From: Microbacterium telephonicum
GTDB lineage: Bacteria > Actinomycetota > Actinomycetes > Actinomycetales > Microbacteriaceae
Assembly (NCBI RefSeq): GCF_003651225.1
Contig: NZ_RCDB01000002.1
Span: forward strand, 682,001 to 746,000
Length of the DNA stretch: 64,000 nucleotides
Direction: 5' to 3'
Position numbers and translations under genes: made by a program. Positions 38,074 to 48,983 of this stretch are shown here, in pieces. A model generated the notes under the pieces. It searched no databases. It saw only the letters and a list, made by a program, of their open reading frames with translations, and was not told the DNA's origin. How positions within the stretch are numbered: position 1 is the stretch's first letter; each line of letters starts with the position of its first letter.

Positions 38074-39363
38074 TCAGCGGCGGATCTGCCCGGCACCGCG
38101 GGCGAGCCACTTGGTGCTGGTGAGTTCGGGCAGGCCCATGGGGCCGCGGGCGTGCAGCTTCTGCGTCGAGATGCCGACCTCTGCGCCGAAGCCGAACTCG
38201 CCGCCGTCGGTGAAACGCGTCGAGGCGTTGACCATGACCACCGCCGAGTCGACCTCGGCGAGGAACCGTTCGGCGTTCGCGTCGTCGGTCGTGATGATCG
38301 ACTCGGTGTGGTGGGTCGAATACGTGCGGATGTGGGCGAGCGCGTCGTCGAGGTCGTCGACGACGCGCATCGACAGGTCGAGGCTCATGTGCTCGGTGGC
38401 CCAGTCGGCCTCGGTCGCGGGGACGGCATCCGGCAGCAGCGTACGCACGCGCTCGTCGGCGTGGACGGTGACGCCGGCGGCGGCGAGGGCGGCGCCGAGT
38501 TCGGGAACGAGGTGCGCGGCGGCATCGCGATGGACGAGGACGGTCTCGACGGCGTTGCAGACGCTCGGGCGCTGCGCCTTCGCGTTGACGACGATCTCGC
38601 GCGCCCAGTCGGTGGGCGCCGACGCGTCGAGCACGATGTGCACGACACCGGCTCCGGTCTCGATGACGGGCACCTGCGAGGTCGTGACGACGGTTTCGAT
38701 CAGCTGTGCGCTCCCCCGCGGCACGAGCACGTCGACGATCCCACGCGCCTGCATGAGCGCGGCGGCCCCGTCGCGACCGAAGTCGTCGACGGTCTGCACC
38801 GCCTCGGGGTCGACGCCGGCGGCCGCGAGGGCGCCGCGCATGATGGCGACGAGGGCCGCGTTGCTGGATGCCGCCGCGGTGCCGCCGCGGAGCACGACGG
38901 CGTTGCCGGAGCGCAGCGCGAGCGCGGCGATGTCGACGGTCACGTTGGGACGCGCCTCGTAGATCGAGCCGACCACGCCGAACGGCACGGCGACCTTCTG
39001 CAGCCGCAGGCCGTTGTCGAGGGTGCGCTCGTCGAGCACGCGCCCGACCGGGTCGGGCAGGGCGGCGACGGCGCGGACGGCCTCGGCGAGGGCGTGCACG
39101 CGTGCGTCGTCGAGTCGGAGCCGGTCGAGGAGTCCGGTGGACAGACCTTCGACGGCGCCGCGGGAGAGGTCGTCGGCGTTGGCCTCGACGATGTCGGCGG
39201 ATGCCGCGTCGATCGCGTCGGCGATGGCCGTCAGCAGTGCCGCCTTGGCGTCGTCGCCGAGCAGGGCGACCTGCCGGGAGGCCTCCTTCGCCCGCAGCAT
39301 GCGCTCGCGCGCGGCCGCGACACGCTCCTCGGCGGTGACGGGGGAGGCGGCGATCGTGCTCAT
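38074..39363 (-). CDS. proA: Gamma-glutamyl phosphate reductase
   Basis: A 429-aa NADPH-dependent reductase, the second step of proline synthesis, making glutamate-5-semialdehyde. The aldehyde-dehydrogenase-like fold shows 'QRPSVCNAVETVLVH' with the catalytic Cys, and 'GVVGSIYEARPNVTVDI'. It follows proB after 19 nt. It has no ribosome-binding site, and TAGACT lies 6 nt upstream, so it probably also has its own leaderless promoter. Confidence 0.97.
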   Translation of the reverse strand: MSTIAASPVTAEERVAAARERMLRAKEASRQVALLGDDAKAALLTAIADAIDAASADIVEANADDLSRGAVEGLSTGLLDRLRLDDARVHALAEAVRAVAALPDPVGRVLDERTLDNGLRLQKVAVPFGVVGSIYEARPNVTVDIAALALRSGNAVVLRGGTAAASSNAALVAIMRGALAAAGVDPEAVQTVDDFGRDGAAALMQARGIVDVLVPRGSAQLIETVVTTSQVPVIETGAGVVHIVLDASAPTDWAREIVVNAKAQRPSVCNAVETVLVHRDAAAHLVPELGAALAAAGVTVHADERVRTLLPDAVPATEADWATEHMSLDLSMRVVDDLDDALAHIRTYSTHHTESIITTDDANAERFLAEVDSAVVMVNASTRFTDGGEFGFGAEVGISTQKLHARGPMGLPELTSTKWLARGAGQIRR

Positions 39364-39369
39364 CGCGCC

Positions 39370-39375
39370 AGTCTA
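39370..39375 (-). promoter_or_regulatory. -10 box for leaderless proA
   Basis: TAGACT on the minus strand ends 6 nt before the proA ATG, inside the short gap after proB. Confidence 0.6.
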
Positions 39376-39382
39376 CCGAGGC

Positions 39383-41784
<2,402 letters not shown>

Positions 41785-41802
41785 GTCACAGCTCGGTGTG
41801 GA

Positions 41803-42060
41803 TTACTCCGCAGCCGCCACGATGTTGACGACCTTGCGGCCGCCCTTCTGGCCGAACTCGACCGCACCGGCGGCGAGGGCGAACAGGGTGTCGTCGCCAC
41901 CACGGCCGACGTTGGCGCCGGGGTGGAAGTGCGTGCCACGCTGGCGGACGAGGATCTCGCCGGCGTTGACGGTCTGGCCGCCGAAACGCTTCACGCCGAG
42001 GCGCTGTGCGTTGGAGTCACGACCGTTGCGGGTGGAGCTTGCGCCCTTTTTGTGTGCCAT
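41803..42060 (-). CDS. rpmA: 50S ribosomal protein L27
   Basis: An 85-aa protein beginning [20 protein letters not shown], the conserved L27 N-terminus that reaches the peptidyl-transferase centre. '[20 protein letters not shown]' follows. It is the second gene of the rplU-rpmA-obg operon, 19 nt after rplU. Confidence 0.98.
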   Translation of the reverse strand: MAHKKGASSTRNGRDSNAQRLGVKRFGGQTVNAGEILVRQRGTHFHPGANVGRGGDDTLFALAAGAVEFGQKGGRKVVNIVAAAE

Positions 42061-42079
42061 CTCGCGTTTCTCCCTGGCT

Positions 42080-42388
42080 TTACTTGATGCCGGTGACCTT
42101 GACGCGCGTGAGGTCCTGGCGGTGGCCCTGGCGCTTCTTGTAACCGGTCTTGTTCTTGAACTTCTGGATGACGATCTTCGGGCCGCGCTCCTCGCCGAGG
42201 ACCTCGGCGGTGACCTTGACCTTCGCGAGCTTGTCGGCGTCGGTCGTCACGGCGTCGCCGTCGACGAACAGCACGGCGGGCAGCTCGATCGAGTCGCCGA
42301 CCTTGGCCTGCTGACGGTCGAGGACGACGATCGTGCCGACCTCCACCTTCTCCTGACGGCCGCCGGCGCGCACAACTGCGTAAACCAC
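42080..42388 (-). CDS. rplU: 50S ribosomal protein L21
   Basis: A 102-aa protein, '[20 protein letters not shown]' to '[14 protein letters not shown]', the L21 signature. The GTG at 42388 (read as Met) is chosen because AGG lies 7-9 nt upstream and the family begins with M(Y/V)AV. The open frame runs upstream to a TTG near 42490, almost at the transcription start, and is not credible. The leader of about 100 nt may hold an autoregulatory structure. Confidence 0.96.
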   Translation of the reverse strand: MVYAVVRAGGRQEKVEVGTIVVLDRQQAKVGDSIELPAVLFVDGDAVTTDADKLAKVKVTAEVLGEERGPKIVIQKFKNKTGYKKRQGHRQDLTRVKVTGIK

Positions 42389-42496
42389 TTCACACCTGTT
42401 TTCTTCAGTGGAGCGCACGGCTCCGGTTGTCTCATGGGACCGGTGGTCCCGAAGAATGTCCGATGCGGAGGCGGAACCTCGACGCACCAAGGATCG

Positions 42497-42526
42497 AGTT
42501 TACCCGATGGGGGGCGGTCCTGGCAA
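42497..42526 (-). promoter_or_regulatory. rplU-rpmA-obg promoter
   Basis: On the minus strand TTGCCA (42526-42521) and TAAACT (42502-42497) are separated by 18 nt, one of the best sigma-A-type promoters in the window. It gives a 5' leader of about 100 nt before rplU. Confidence 0.7.
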
Positions 42527-42565
42527 AAGCGCCCCGATCCGCGCGCCGACCGCGCTCCCCCGGCC

Positions 42566-42571
42566 TAGGAT
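42566..42571 (+). promoter_or_regulatory. -10 box for leaderless DUF4031 gene
   Basis: TAGGAT ends 6 nt before the ATG at 42578. No ribosome-binding site fits. Confidence 0.6.
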
Positions 42572-42577
42572 CGGCGG

Positions 42578-42850
42578 ATGGCCATCCTCATCGACGACGC
42601 CCGGTGGCCGGCGCACGGGCGGCTGTGGGCGCACCTCGTGAGCGACACGTCACTCGACGAGCTGCACGCTTTCGCTGAGGCGGCCGGCATCCCGCGCCGC
42701 GGATTCGACCGCGACCACTACGACGTCCCCGAAGACTCCGTCGCCCGTCTGATCGCGGCGGGCGCCGAGCACGTGTCCGGTCGCGACCTGGTGCGCCGGC
42801 TCATCGCGTCGGGCCTGCGCGTCACCGCCCGGGAGCGGCGCGGCCGCTGA
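42578..42850 (+). CDS. DUF4031 family protein
   Basis: A 90-aa protein with the DUF4031 pattern: 'MAILIDDARWPAHGRLWAHL', 'SLDELHAFAEAAGIPRRGFD' and 'DHYDVPE'. The family is small, widespread and has no established function; the conserved Asp, Trp, His and Arg residues suggest an enzyme or a metal-binding fold. It is leaderless, divergent from rplU and convergent with the RNase E/G gene, 16 nt from its stop. Confidence 0.85.
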   Translation: MAILIDDARWPAHGRLWAHLVSDTSLDELHAFAEAAGIPRRGFDRDHYDVPEDSVARLIAAGAEHVSGRDLVRRLIASGLRVTARERRGR

Positions 42851-42866
42851 CCCGGGCGGTTCGGGC

Positions 42867-45365
42867 TCAGTCCTCGGGGGTGGCGGCGACCGGAGTGCCG
42901 CTGAGCGCGGCGGTCGTGACGCGACGGCGCGCGCGGCCCTGGCCCGGTGCCTTCGGCTCCGGGAGGGCGTTGAGCACCGAGTCGAGCAGCATGTCCTTCT
43001 CGGTCTTCGGCGCCGCCGCCTCGCTCTTGCGGCGGCGCGGCTTCGAGGCGCGCTCCGCCTTGGGCGGACGGGCCTCCTCCGCGGCCGGCGCGGCCGGGAG
43101 CTCGATGACGGGCTCGACGGCGGGGGCGGCATCCTCGTGCGACGGGTGGATGGTGGAGGCGGCGATCTGGGCGAGGGCCGACTTCACCCCCTCGGTGATG
43201 GTGTGGGTGCCGCCGCCGGGTGCCGTCGAGGCGGACGCGCCGTTGCCGTTGCCGTTGCCGTTCGCGTTGCCGCCGCCGTTCCCGCGCGAGCGCCGGTTGG
43301 ACGAGCCCTGCTGCTGCGGGGCGCGGTGCTTCACGACGGGGTCGTGGTGCACGATGACGCCGCGGCCCGCGCACACCTCGCACGCCTCGCTGAAGGTCTC
43401 CAACAGGCCCAGGCCCAGCTTCTTGCGGGTCATCTGCACGAGTCCGAGCGAGGTGACCTCGGCGACCTGGTGCTTCGTGCGGTCACGGCTCAAGCACTCG
43501 ACGAGGCGGCGCAGCACGAGGTCGCGGTTGGACTCGAGCACCATGTCGATGAAGTCGACGACGATGATGCCGCCGATGTCGCGGAGGCGCAGCTGACGGA
43601 CGATCTCCTCGGCCGCCTCGAGGTTGTTCTTGGTGACGGTCTCTTCCAGGTTGCCGCCGGAGCCGACGAACTTGCCCGTGTTGACGTCGACGACCGTCAT
43701 CGCCTCGGTGCGGTCGATGACGAGCGACCCGCCGGAGGGCAGCCACACCTTGCGGTCGAGCGCCTTCTCGATCTGCTCCGTGATGCGGAACTCGTCGAAC
43801 GGGTCGTGGTCGCCCTCGTAACGCTCGACGCGCTCGAGCAGGTCGGGGGCCACACCCGTCAGGTACTGGCTGATCGTGTGGTGCGCCTCTTCGCCCTGGA
43901 TCAGCATCCGGGAGAAGTCCTCGTTGAACACGTCACGGACGATCTTGACGAGCAGGTCGGGCTCGGAGTGCAGCAGCGCGGGGGCCTGCATCGCGGAGAC
44001 CTGCGTGGAGATGTGCTCCCACTGGTTGGTGAGACGCTGCACGTCGCGGGTCAGCTGGTCCTCGGTCGCGCCCTCGGCCGCCGTGCGCACGATGACGCCG
44101 GACGATTCCGGGAGCACCTCCTTGAGGATCTTCTTCAGACGCGCGCGCTCGGTGTCGGGCAGCTTGCGGGAGATGCCGTTCATGGCGCCGCCGGGCACGT
44201 ACACGAGGTAGCGGCCCGGGAGGGAGATCTGGCTCGTGAGCCGCGCGCCCTTGTGCCCGACCGGGTCCTTCGTGACCTGCACGAGCACCTTGTCGCCCGA
44301 CTTCAGCGCGAGCTCGATGCGGCGCGGCTGGTTGCCGGTCTCGACGGCGTCCCAGTCGACCTCGCCGGAGTACAGCACGGCATTGCGGCCGCGGCCGATG
44401 TCGACGAAGGCGGCCTCCATGCTGGGCAGCACATTCTGCACACGGCCGAGGTAGACGTTGCCGATGAGCGACGCGTCCTGATTGCGGGCGACGTAATGCT
44501 CGACGAGTACGCCGTCCTCGAGCACGGCGATCTGGATGCGACCGTTCTTGGAGCGCACGATCATGACGCGGTCGACGGCCTCGCGTCGGGCGAGGAACTC
44601 CGCCTCGGTCACGACGGCGCGGCGGCGGCCGGCCTCGCGGCCGTCACGGCGGCGCTGCTTCTTGGCCTCGAGACGCGTGGAGCCCTTGATGCGCTGCGGC
44701 TCGGTGATGAGCTCGACGGCGCGACGGCGTCCCTGCGGCTGCGCGGTGCCGGCGTCGTCGCCCTCGCCCGATGCCTGTCCGCCGCGGCGACGGTTGCGCC
44801 GACGGCTGCTGCCGGATGCCGGCTGCGCGTCGTCGGCGGGCTCGTCGTCGAACGCGGCGCCCGGCAGGGCGGGGAGGAAGGTGACCTCCGGCGCGTAGAA
44901 GTGCAGCTGCGTCGTGACCTGCGAGACGAAAACCTCGGGAAGCAGGCCGAGCGCCACCGCGGTGAGCGGCGCCTCCTCGGCGGGGGTCTGCTCTGCGGGG
45001 GTCTGCTCCGCGGGGGCCTCGGGAGCGGTCGGCGCCTCCTCGGCGGCCTCGGCGACCGGAGGCTCCTCGGCGACGGAAGCTTCCTCCGAGACGGGGGCTT
45101 CCTCCGCGACGGGGGCTTCCTCCGCGACGGGGGCTTCCACCGAGACGGGGGCCTCCACCGAGACGGGGGCCTCCTCCGAGACGGGGGCCTCTTCGGCCGG
45201 GACCTCGTCCACGACCGGAGCCTCCTCGGCGACGGCCGATTCGTCGGCGACCGGGGCGTCATCCGCCGCCGGCGCGGGCGTGCTCAGCGCCTCGTCCACC
45301 GGGAGGTCGAGCTCCTCGGGGATCCCAGCGGCCGTGCTGTCGTTCGGTTCGTGTACATCTGCCAT
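42867..45365 (-). CDS. rne: Ribonuclease E/G
   Basis: An 832-aa endoribonuclease for mRNA decay and rRNA/tRNA processing. The catalytic core is central (about 265-690): S1 domain ('LIGNVYLGRVQNVLPSMEAAFVDIG'), the DNase I-like site 'TVVDVNTGKFVG' with catalytic Asp, and the zinc link 'CEVCAGRG'. A long acidic N-terminal arm (1 to about 160) contains hexapeptide repeats of the EEAPVS type, and basic stretches flank the core. The C-terminal tail is Gly/Asn- and Ala-rich, possibly a scaffold for partner proteins. ATG at 45365 chosen as the start of the conserved acidic arm. Arms of this kind are usual in actinobacterial RNase E. Confidence 0.95.
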   Translation of the reverse strand: MADVHEPNDSTAAGIPEELDLPVDEALSTPAPAADDAPVADESAVAEEAPVVDEVPAEEAPVSEEAPVSVEAPVSVEAPVAEEAPVAEEAPVSEEASVAEEPPVAEAAEEAPTAPEAPAEQTPAEQTPAEEAPLTAVALGLLPEVFVSQVTTQLHFYAPEVTFLPALPGAAFDDEPADDAQPASGSSRRRNRRRGGQASGEGDDAGTAQPQGRRRAVELITEPQRIKGSTRLEAKKQRRRDGREAGRRRAVVTEAEFLARREAVDRVMIVRSKNGRIQIAVLEDGVLVEHYVARNQDASLIGNVYLGRVQNVLPSMEAAFVDIGRGRNAVLYSGEVDWDAVETGNQPRRIELALKSGDKVLVQVTKDPVGHKGARLTSQISLPGRYLVYVPGGAMNGISRKLPDTERARLKKILKEVLPESSGVIVRTAAEGATEDQLTRDVQRLTNQWEHISTQVSAMQAPALLHSEPDLLVKIVRDVFNEDFSRMLIQGEEAHHTISQYLTGVAPDLLERVERYEGDHDPFDEFRITEQIEKALDRKVWLPSGGSLVIDRTEAMTVVDVNTGKFVGSGGNLEETVTKNNLEAAEEIVRQLRLRDIGGIIVVDFIDMVLESNRDLVLRRLVECLSRDRTKHQVAEVTSLGLVQMTRKKLGLGLLETFSEACEVCAGRGVIVHHDPVVKHRAPQQQGSSNRRSRGNGGGNANGNGNGNGASASTAPGGGTHTITEGVKSALAQIAASTIHPSHEDAAPAVEPVIELPAAPAAEEARPPKAERASKPRRRKSEAAAPKTEKDMLLDSVLNALPEPKAPGQGRARRRVTTAALSGTPVAATPED

Positions 45366-45634
45366 CGCTGGCCCAATCCTCACGGGTACGGCTCCGCGTG
45401 CCGTCCCGCTCACCTCTGGCGGCGCTGCTCCGTTCGGAGGAGCCGCGAATTCACTCGGTCTGCGATGGACCCGCTCCAGGGCTGGGTGCGCATCGCGCTG
45501 GGCTGTCGTCGCCCGAAGTCTTCTGTGACGTGGATCGCGGCGCGGCCGCGGAGACGTCGGGGACCATTATCGCACGCGGCGTGTCGATTGCGCGGATGCG
45601 GCGCCCCTCCGCGTCGACGCATACGCGCCGATGC

Positions 45635-45640
45635 GATAAT
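45635..45640 (+). promoter_or_regulatory. -10 box for leaderless VKOR gene
   Basis: GATAAT ends 6 nt before the GTG at 45647. GTCGAC 16 nt further upstream is a weak -35. No ribosome-binding site fits. Confidence 0.6.
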
Positions 45641-45646
45641 CACGAG

Positions 45647-46261
45647 GTGTCGACCCGCCCCGCCGAGCCCCGTCCGACCGTCTTCGCGATCTGGCTGGTA
45701 ATCGCCGGCGTGATCGGCTGGATCGCCGCGTTCGCGTTGACGATCGAGAAGTTCCACGCCCTCACGAACCCCGGCGATGCGGCATCCTGCGACTTCAGCG
45801 TGATCGTCCAGTGCTCGGCGAACCTCGACTCGCCGCAGGGTTCGGCGTTCGGCTTCCCCAATCCGATCCTCGGCCTGACCGGCTGGGTCGCCCCGATCGT
45901 CGTGGGCATGGCACTGCTGGCGGGGGCCAGGTTCGCCCGCTGGTTCTGGTGGTGCTTCGCGGCCGGGATCACCTTCGCGTACGGGTTCGTGTGGTGGCTC
46001 ATCGGCCAGAGCATCTTCGTGCTCGGCACGCTGTGCCCGTGGTGCATGGTGACGTGGCTCGTGACGATCCCGACGTCCTACGCCGTGTGGGTGCACCTCG
46101 CGCGGGCGGGCGTCGTCTCTCCGTCGCAGCGGGTGCGCTCCGTCGGCTCGGCGCTCATGGCGTGGGTGCCGCTCATGGCGTTGGTCACCTACGGCGTCGT
46201 GCTGCTGCTCGCGCAGCTGCGTCTGGATGCGGTGCCGCAGCTGCTCGGCATCCTCTTCTGA
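45647..46261 (+). CDS. Vitamin K epoxide reductase family protein
   Basis: A 204-aa membrane protein with about five TM helices. CPWC ('GTLCPWCMVTWL') is the redox-active pair, and 'SCDFSVIVQCS' gives the upstream cysteine pair and a conserved Ser nearby. In actinobacteria VKOR reoxidises a DsbA-like partner using quinone, driving disulfide formation in exported proteins. GTG at 45647 is preferred, since the open frame extends upstream through non-conserved sequence and a -10 box lies 6 nt before the GTG. The DsbA partner is not in this window. Confidence 0.93.
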   Translation: MSTRPAEPRPTVFAIWLVIAGVIGWIAAFALTIEKFHALTNPGDAASCDFSVIVQCSANLDSPQGSAFGFPNPILGLTGWVAPIVVGMALLAGARFARWFWWCFAAGITFAYGFVWWLIGQSIFVLGTLCPWCMVTWLVTIPTSYAVWVHLARAGVVSPSQRVRSVGSALMAWVPLMALVTYGVVLLLAQLRLDAVPQLLGILF

Positions 46262-46280
46262 CCGCTCCCCCGACACCTTC

Positions 46281-46638
46281 CGGTCGTCGAGTGAGGAGCG
46301 CAGCGACGAGTCGAAACTCGCCGGGCTCCTCAGTCGACGGCGGGTGCGCGGGTTTCGATAAGCGCGCTGCGCGCGCTACTCAACCACCGGGGGTGTGCGG
46401 TGCGGTGACCCCCGGTCGTTGAGCGAGGAGCAACGCGACGAGTCGAAACGCCCCGAGCACGTCAGCCGATGGAGGGTGCGCGGGTTTCGATACGCCGGCT
46501 CCGCCGGCTACTCAACCACCGGGAAGTTCCGGTCGTTGAGTGAGGAGCTCCGCGACGAGTCGAAACGCGCCGGGCCTCGGCGGTGTTGGTGGGTGCGCGG
46601 GTTCGATACGCGCGCTGTGCGCGCTACTCAACCACCGG
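46281..46638. repeat. Three tandem composite repeats (B-spacer-A) before the DUF222 gene
   Basis: Three copies of about 110 bp (46281-46391, 46412-46522, 46529-46638), each with element B (core GTCGTTGAGCGAGGAGC type) and element A (GGGTTTCGATACG ... CTACTCAACCACCGG). The hairpin core of A differs between copies (CGCGC-TGC-GCGCG type, CCGGC-TCC-GCCGG, CGCGC-TGT-GCGCG) with both arms changing together. These fill the 390-nt gene-free stretch 46262-46651. Confidence 0.9.
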
Positions 46639-46651
46639 TGGGTGCGGGGCG

Positions 46652-47962
46652 TCAGAAGGGTGCCGGCTCGAGGGACTCGGCGGGGGCGGGTGGGGTGGCA
46701 GGGGTGAAGGCGACCGGGGGTTGTGAGGTGTCTTCGCGGTAGGTTCTGCCGAGGGGTGAAGTCCATTCCAGGACGCCACCCGGGAGTTGTCGGACCCGCC
46801 AGCGGGTGAACTGCTTCATCGAGTGATGCCGTTGGCACAGGTGAGCGAGGTTACCCAACGTGGTGGGGCCGCCGAGGGCGTGGTCGATGGTGTGGTCGAT
46901 CTCGCAGCGGATCGCCGCCCTCCGGCATCCCGGGAACCGGCAATGCTGATCCCTCGCCCGCAGGAACCGACGCTGCGACCAAGCGGGACGGTACGCGTCG
47001 ATCGCGATCACCGACCCACGCACCGGATCGGTGAGCAATCGCGTCAACGACGGGGACTGTGAGGCAAGACACCGAGCCGTGTCGGCATCGATCGGGGAAC
47101 GACCCACCAGATCCGCGGGACCCTCATCCGCACCCACCAACGTGAGCGCCGGGACGACCACCTGCACCTGCGCGCGAATCGCACCCAACGTCCCGGGCTG
47201 GTCACCGGTCGCAGTCGGATCCAAAGCCGGGGCGCCGGCGAGGAGGAGGTCGGTGAGCACGTCGGTGCGGACCGCGTCGATGCCGCGTTCGTCGTCGTCG
47301 CCCGGGTCGCGCGCGTCGATCACGGCCTGCGCTTGCTGGGTCAGGCGGTCGAGGATCCCGTCGCCGATCACCGTCGGCACCGTCGCGACCACATCGCACA
47401 TCCCATCCCTCCCCGGAAACACCCGCACACACCGCCCGGCGGCCGCATCTTGATGGCGTTCCGTGAAGCTGCGGTCGGTGAACCGTTCCGCGAGGAGCTG
47501 CAGGATCGGGCGGAGCCGGTTCGGGGTGCGCCCCTCGCACTGGATGATCGCTTCCGCCTCGAACTCCGGGCGTCGCGACGTCGGCACGACGTCACCGGCA
47601 TCCGTGATCACCTGCACCTGACCCCTCGTGATCCGACCCGCCTCCCATGCCTGAAGTGTCAGCGGGTACATCTCCACCAGCGTCCGCGCATCCCCGATGC
47701 GTGCCTGCACCGTCCGATCGGTCACATGCAACACACCGCCGATCTCCGCCGCGATCGACCGCAACGCCATGTCGTGCTCCCGCACCCGCAGAGGGGAACC
47801 GGCGGTCTGCGCGTCGGCGAACTGACCGGCACGCGCCAGCAGCCGCACCTCCGCGATCTGTGCCCGACGCAACTCCACCGCGTTCGACTCGAAGCCCGCG
47901 ACCATCTCACCCAGGACGGTGAGATCGTCCTCCAGGGTCATGATCTTCGTGAACTTCGACAT
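46652..47962 (-). CDS. DUF222/HNH endonuclease (13E12 repeat family)
   Basis: A 436-aa protein. The N-terminal DUF222 region (about 30-320) is followed by an HNH motif near 360-400 ('HCRFPGCRRAAIRCEIDHTI', 'NLAHLCQRHHSMKQ'), with conserved Cys and His residues typical of these zinc-stabilised nucleases. Multi-copy families of this type (13E12 in M. tuberculosis) are suspected mobile or selfish elements. The ATG at 47962 starts MSKFTKIM. Dispersed repeats flank the gene on both sides. No transposase or inverted termini are seen. The function is unknown. Confidence 0.9.
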   Translation of the reverse strand: MSKFTKIMTLEDDLTVLGEMVAGFESNAVELRRAQIAEVRLLARAGQFADAQTAGSPLRVREHDMALRSIAAEIGGVLHVTDRTVQARIGDARTLVEMYPLTLQAWEAGRITRGQVQVITDAGDVVPTSRRPEFEAEAIIQCEGRTPNRLRPILQLLAERFTDRSFTERHQDAAAGRCVRVFPGRDGMCDVVATVPTVIGDGILDRLTQQAQAVIDARDPGDDDERGIDAVRTDVLTDLLLAGAPALDPTATGDQPGTLGAIRAQVQVVVPALTLVGADEGPADLVGRSPIDADTARCLASQSPSLTRLLTDPVRGSVIAIDAYRPAWSQRRFLRARDQHCRFPGCRRAAIRCEIDHTIDHALGGPTTLGNLAHLCQRHHSMKQFTRWRVRQLPGGVLEWTSPLGRTYREDTSQPPVAFTPATPPAPAESLEPAPF

Positions 47963-48064
47963 GCCCCGATTCTCCCACCGGCCTCGGACATTGATTCGAA
48001 AGTCCGAGAGGCCTGTGGAGAACCCGACCCGATACAGTGGCGCCATCCGATGCCGGATTCGGGA

Positions 48065-48105
48065 GGTTTCGATACGCGCGCTGCGCGCGCTACTCGACCA
48101 CCGGG
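48065..48105. repeat. Single element A repeat upstream of the DUF222 gene
   Basis: GGTTTCGATACGCGCGCTGC followed by GCGCGCTACTCGACCACCGG, with hairpin core CGCGC-TGC-GCGCG. Same orientation as the array at 46281-46638. Confidence 0.88.
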
Positions 48106-48148
48106 CGCGGCGGCGCGGGCTACCCGACCTTCAGCCGAGGCCGTTGGC

Positions 48149-48562
48149 TCAGAACCAGAGGGCGAGCTCGCGCTGGGCGGACTCGGGGCTGTCGGAGCCG
48201 TGCACCAGGTTCTGCTGCACCTTCAGGCCCCAGTCGCGGCCGAAGTCACCGCGGATGGTACCGGGCGCGGCGGTCGTCGGGTCGGTGGTGCCGGCGAGCG
48301 AGCGGAAGCCCTCGATGACGCGGTTGCCGGCGAGGCGGATCGCGACCGACGGGCCAGAGAGCATGAACTCGACGAGCGGCTCGAAGAACGGCTTGCCGGC
48401 GTGCTCGGCGTAGTGCTGCTCGAGCAGCTCGCGGTCGGGCTCGACGAGGCGGATGTCGACGAGCGCGTACCCCTTCGCCTCGATGCGGGCGAGGATCGCG
48501 CCGGTCAGCCCGCGCGCGACGCCGTCCGGCTTGACGAGGACGAGAGTCTCTTCGGTGGGCAT
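48149..48562 (-). CDS. ndk: Nucleoside diphosphate kinase
   Basis: A 137-aa kinase balancing nucleoside triphosphate pools. 'TLVLVKPDGVARGL' begins the fold, and the phosphorylated catalytic His is in 'NLVHGSDS' (His121). GGAG lies 6 nt before the ATG at 48562, which is preferred over an upstream in-frame extension of ten codons. It follows the DUF4233 gene and folC on the same strand, an order usual in actinobacteria. Confidence 0.97.
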   Translation of the reverse strand: MPTEETLVLVKPDGVARGLTGAILARIEAKGYALVDIRLVEPDRELLEQHYAEHAGKPFFEPLVEFMLSGPSVAIRLAGNRVIEGFRSLAGTTDPTTAAPGTIRGDFGRDWGLKVQQNLVHGSDSPESAQRELALWF

Positions 48563-48563
48563 G

Positions 48564-48983
48564 TCAGTCTCCGTTCGTGTGGTCCGCGGCATCCTGGGCC
48601 TGCTCCGCCCGCTGGGCGTTCAGGCGGTCCAGCGACGCCCCCTTGATGGTGGCATACGCGTACATGGCACCGAAAATGAGCCCGACGACGGCGAGCCCCG
48701 GCTCGAGCAGGCCGCCGAGCACGATCAGCAGCTGCCAGAACCAGCCGAGCGCGATCCCCCACGTGTGCCGGAGGACGCCGGAGGTGAGCACCAGCAGCAC
48801 CGCCAGCACGCTACCGGCGACGATCCCCCACCACGGCTCGATCCCCGCCGGGGTCGCCTTCAGGCCGAACAGCACGAGACCGCCGAGGAAGACGATGATC
48901 GACTCGAACCCGAGCACGATCGACGCGAGCGACTCGGCGGCGCCGCGGCGGCGTCGCTGCCGGGGCGCGCGAGCCTCACTCAT
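48564..48983 (-). CDS. DUF4233 membrane protein
   Basis: A 139-aa protein with four hydrophobic segments ('IVLGFESIIVFLGGLVLFGL', 'VAGSVLAVLLVLTSG', 'WFWQLLIVLGGLL', 'VVGLIFGAMYAYA') and a basic N-terminus. It matches the DUF4233 family always found between folC and ndk in actinobacteria. Function unknown. It overlaps the folC stop, and an in-frame GTG lies 1 codon before the chosen ATG at 48983, so the exact start is uncertain. A 1-nt gap separates it from ndk. Confidence 0.88.
   Translation of the reverse strand: MSEARAPRQRRRRGAAESLASIVLGFESIIVFLGGLVLFGLKATPAGIEPWWGIVAGSVLAVLLVLTSGVLRHTWGIALGWFWQLLIVLGGLLEPGLAVVGLIFGAMYAYATIKGASLDRLNAQRAEQAQDAADHTNGD

Noticed and set aside
46652..47962. 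Complete insertion sequence
   Set aside because: The DUF222/HNH gene has no terminal inverted repeats or target duplication in the sequence around it.
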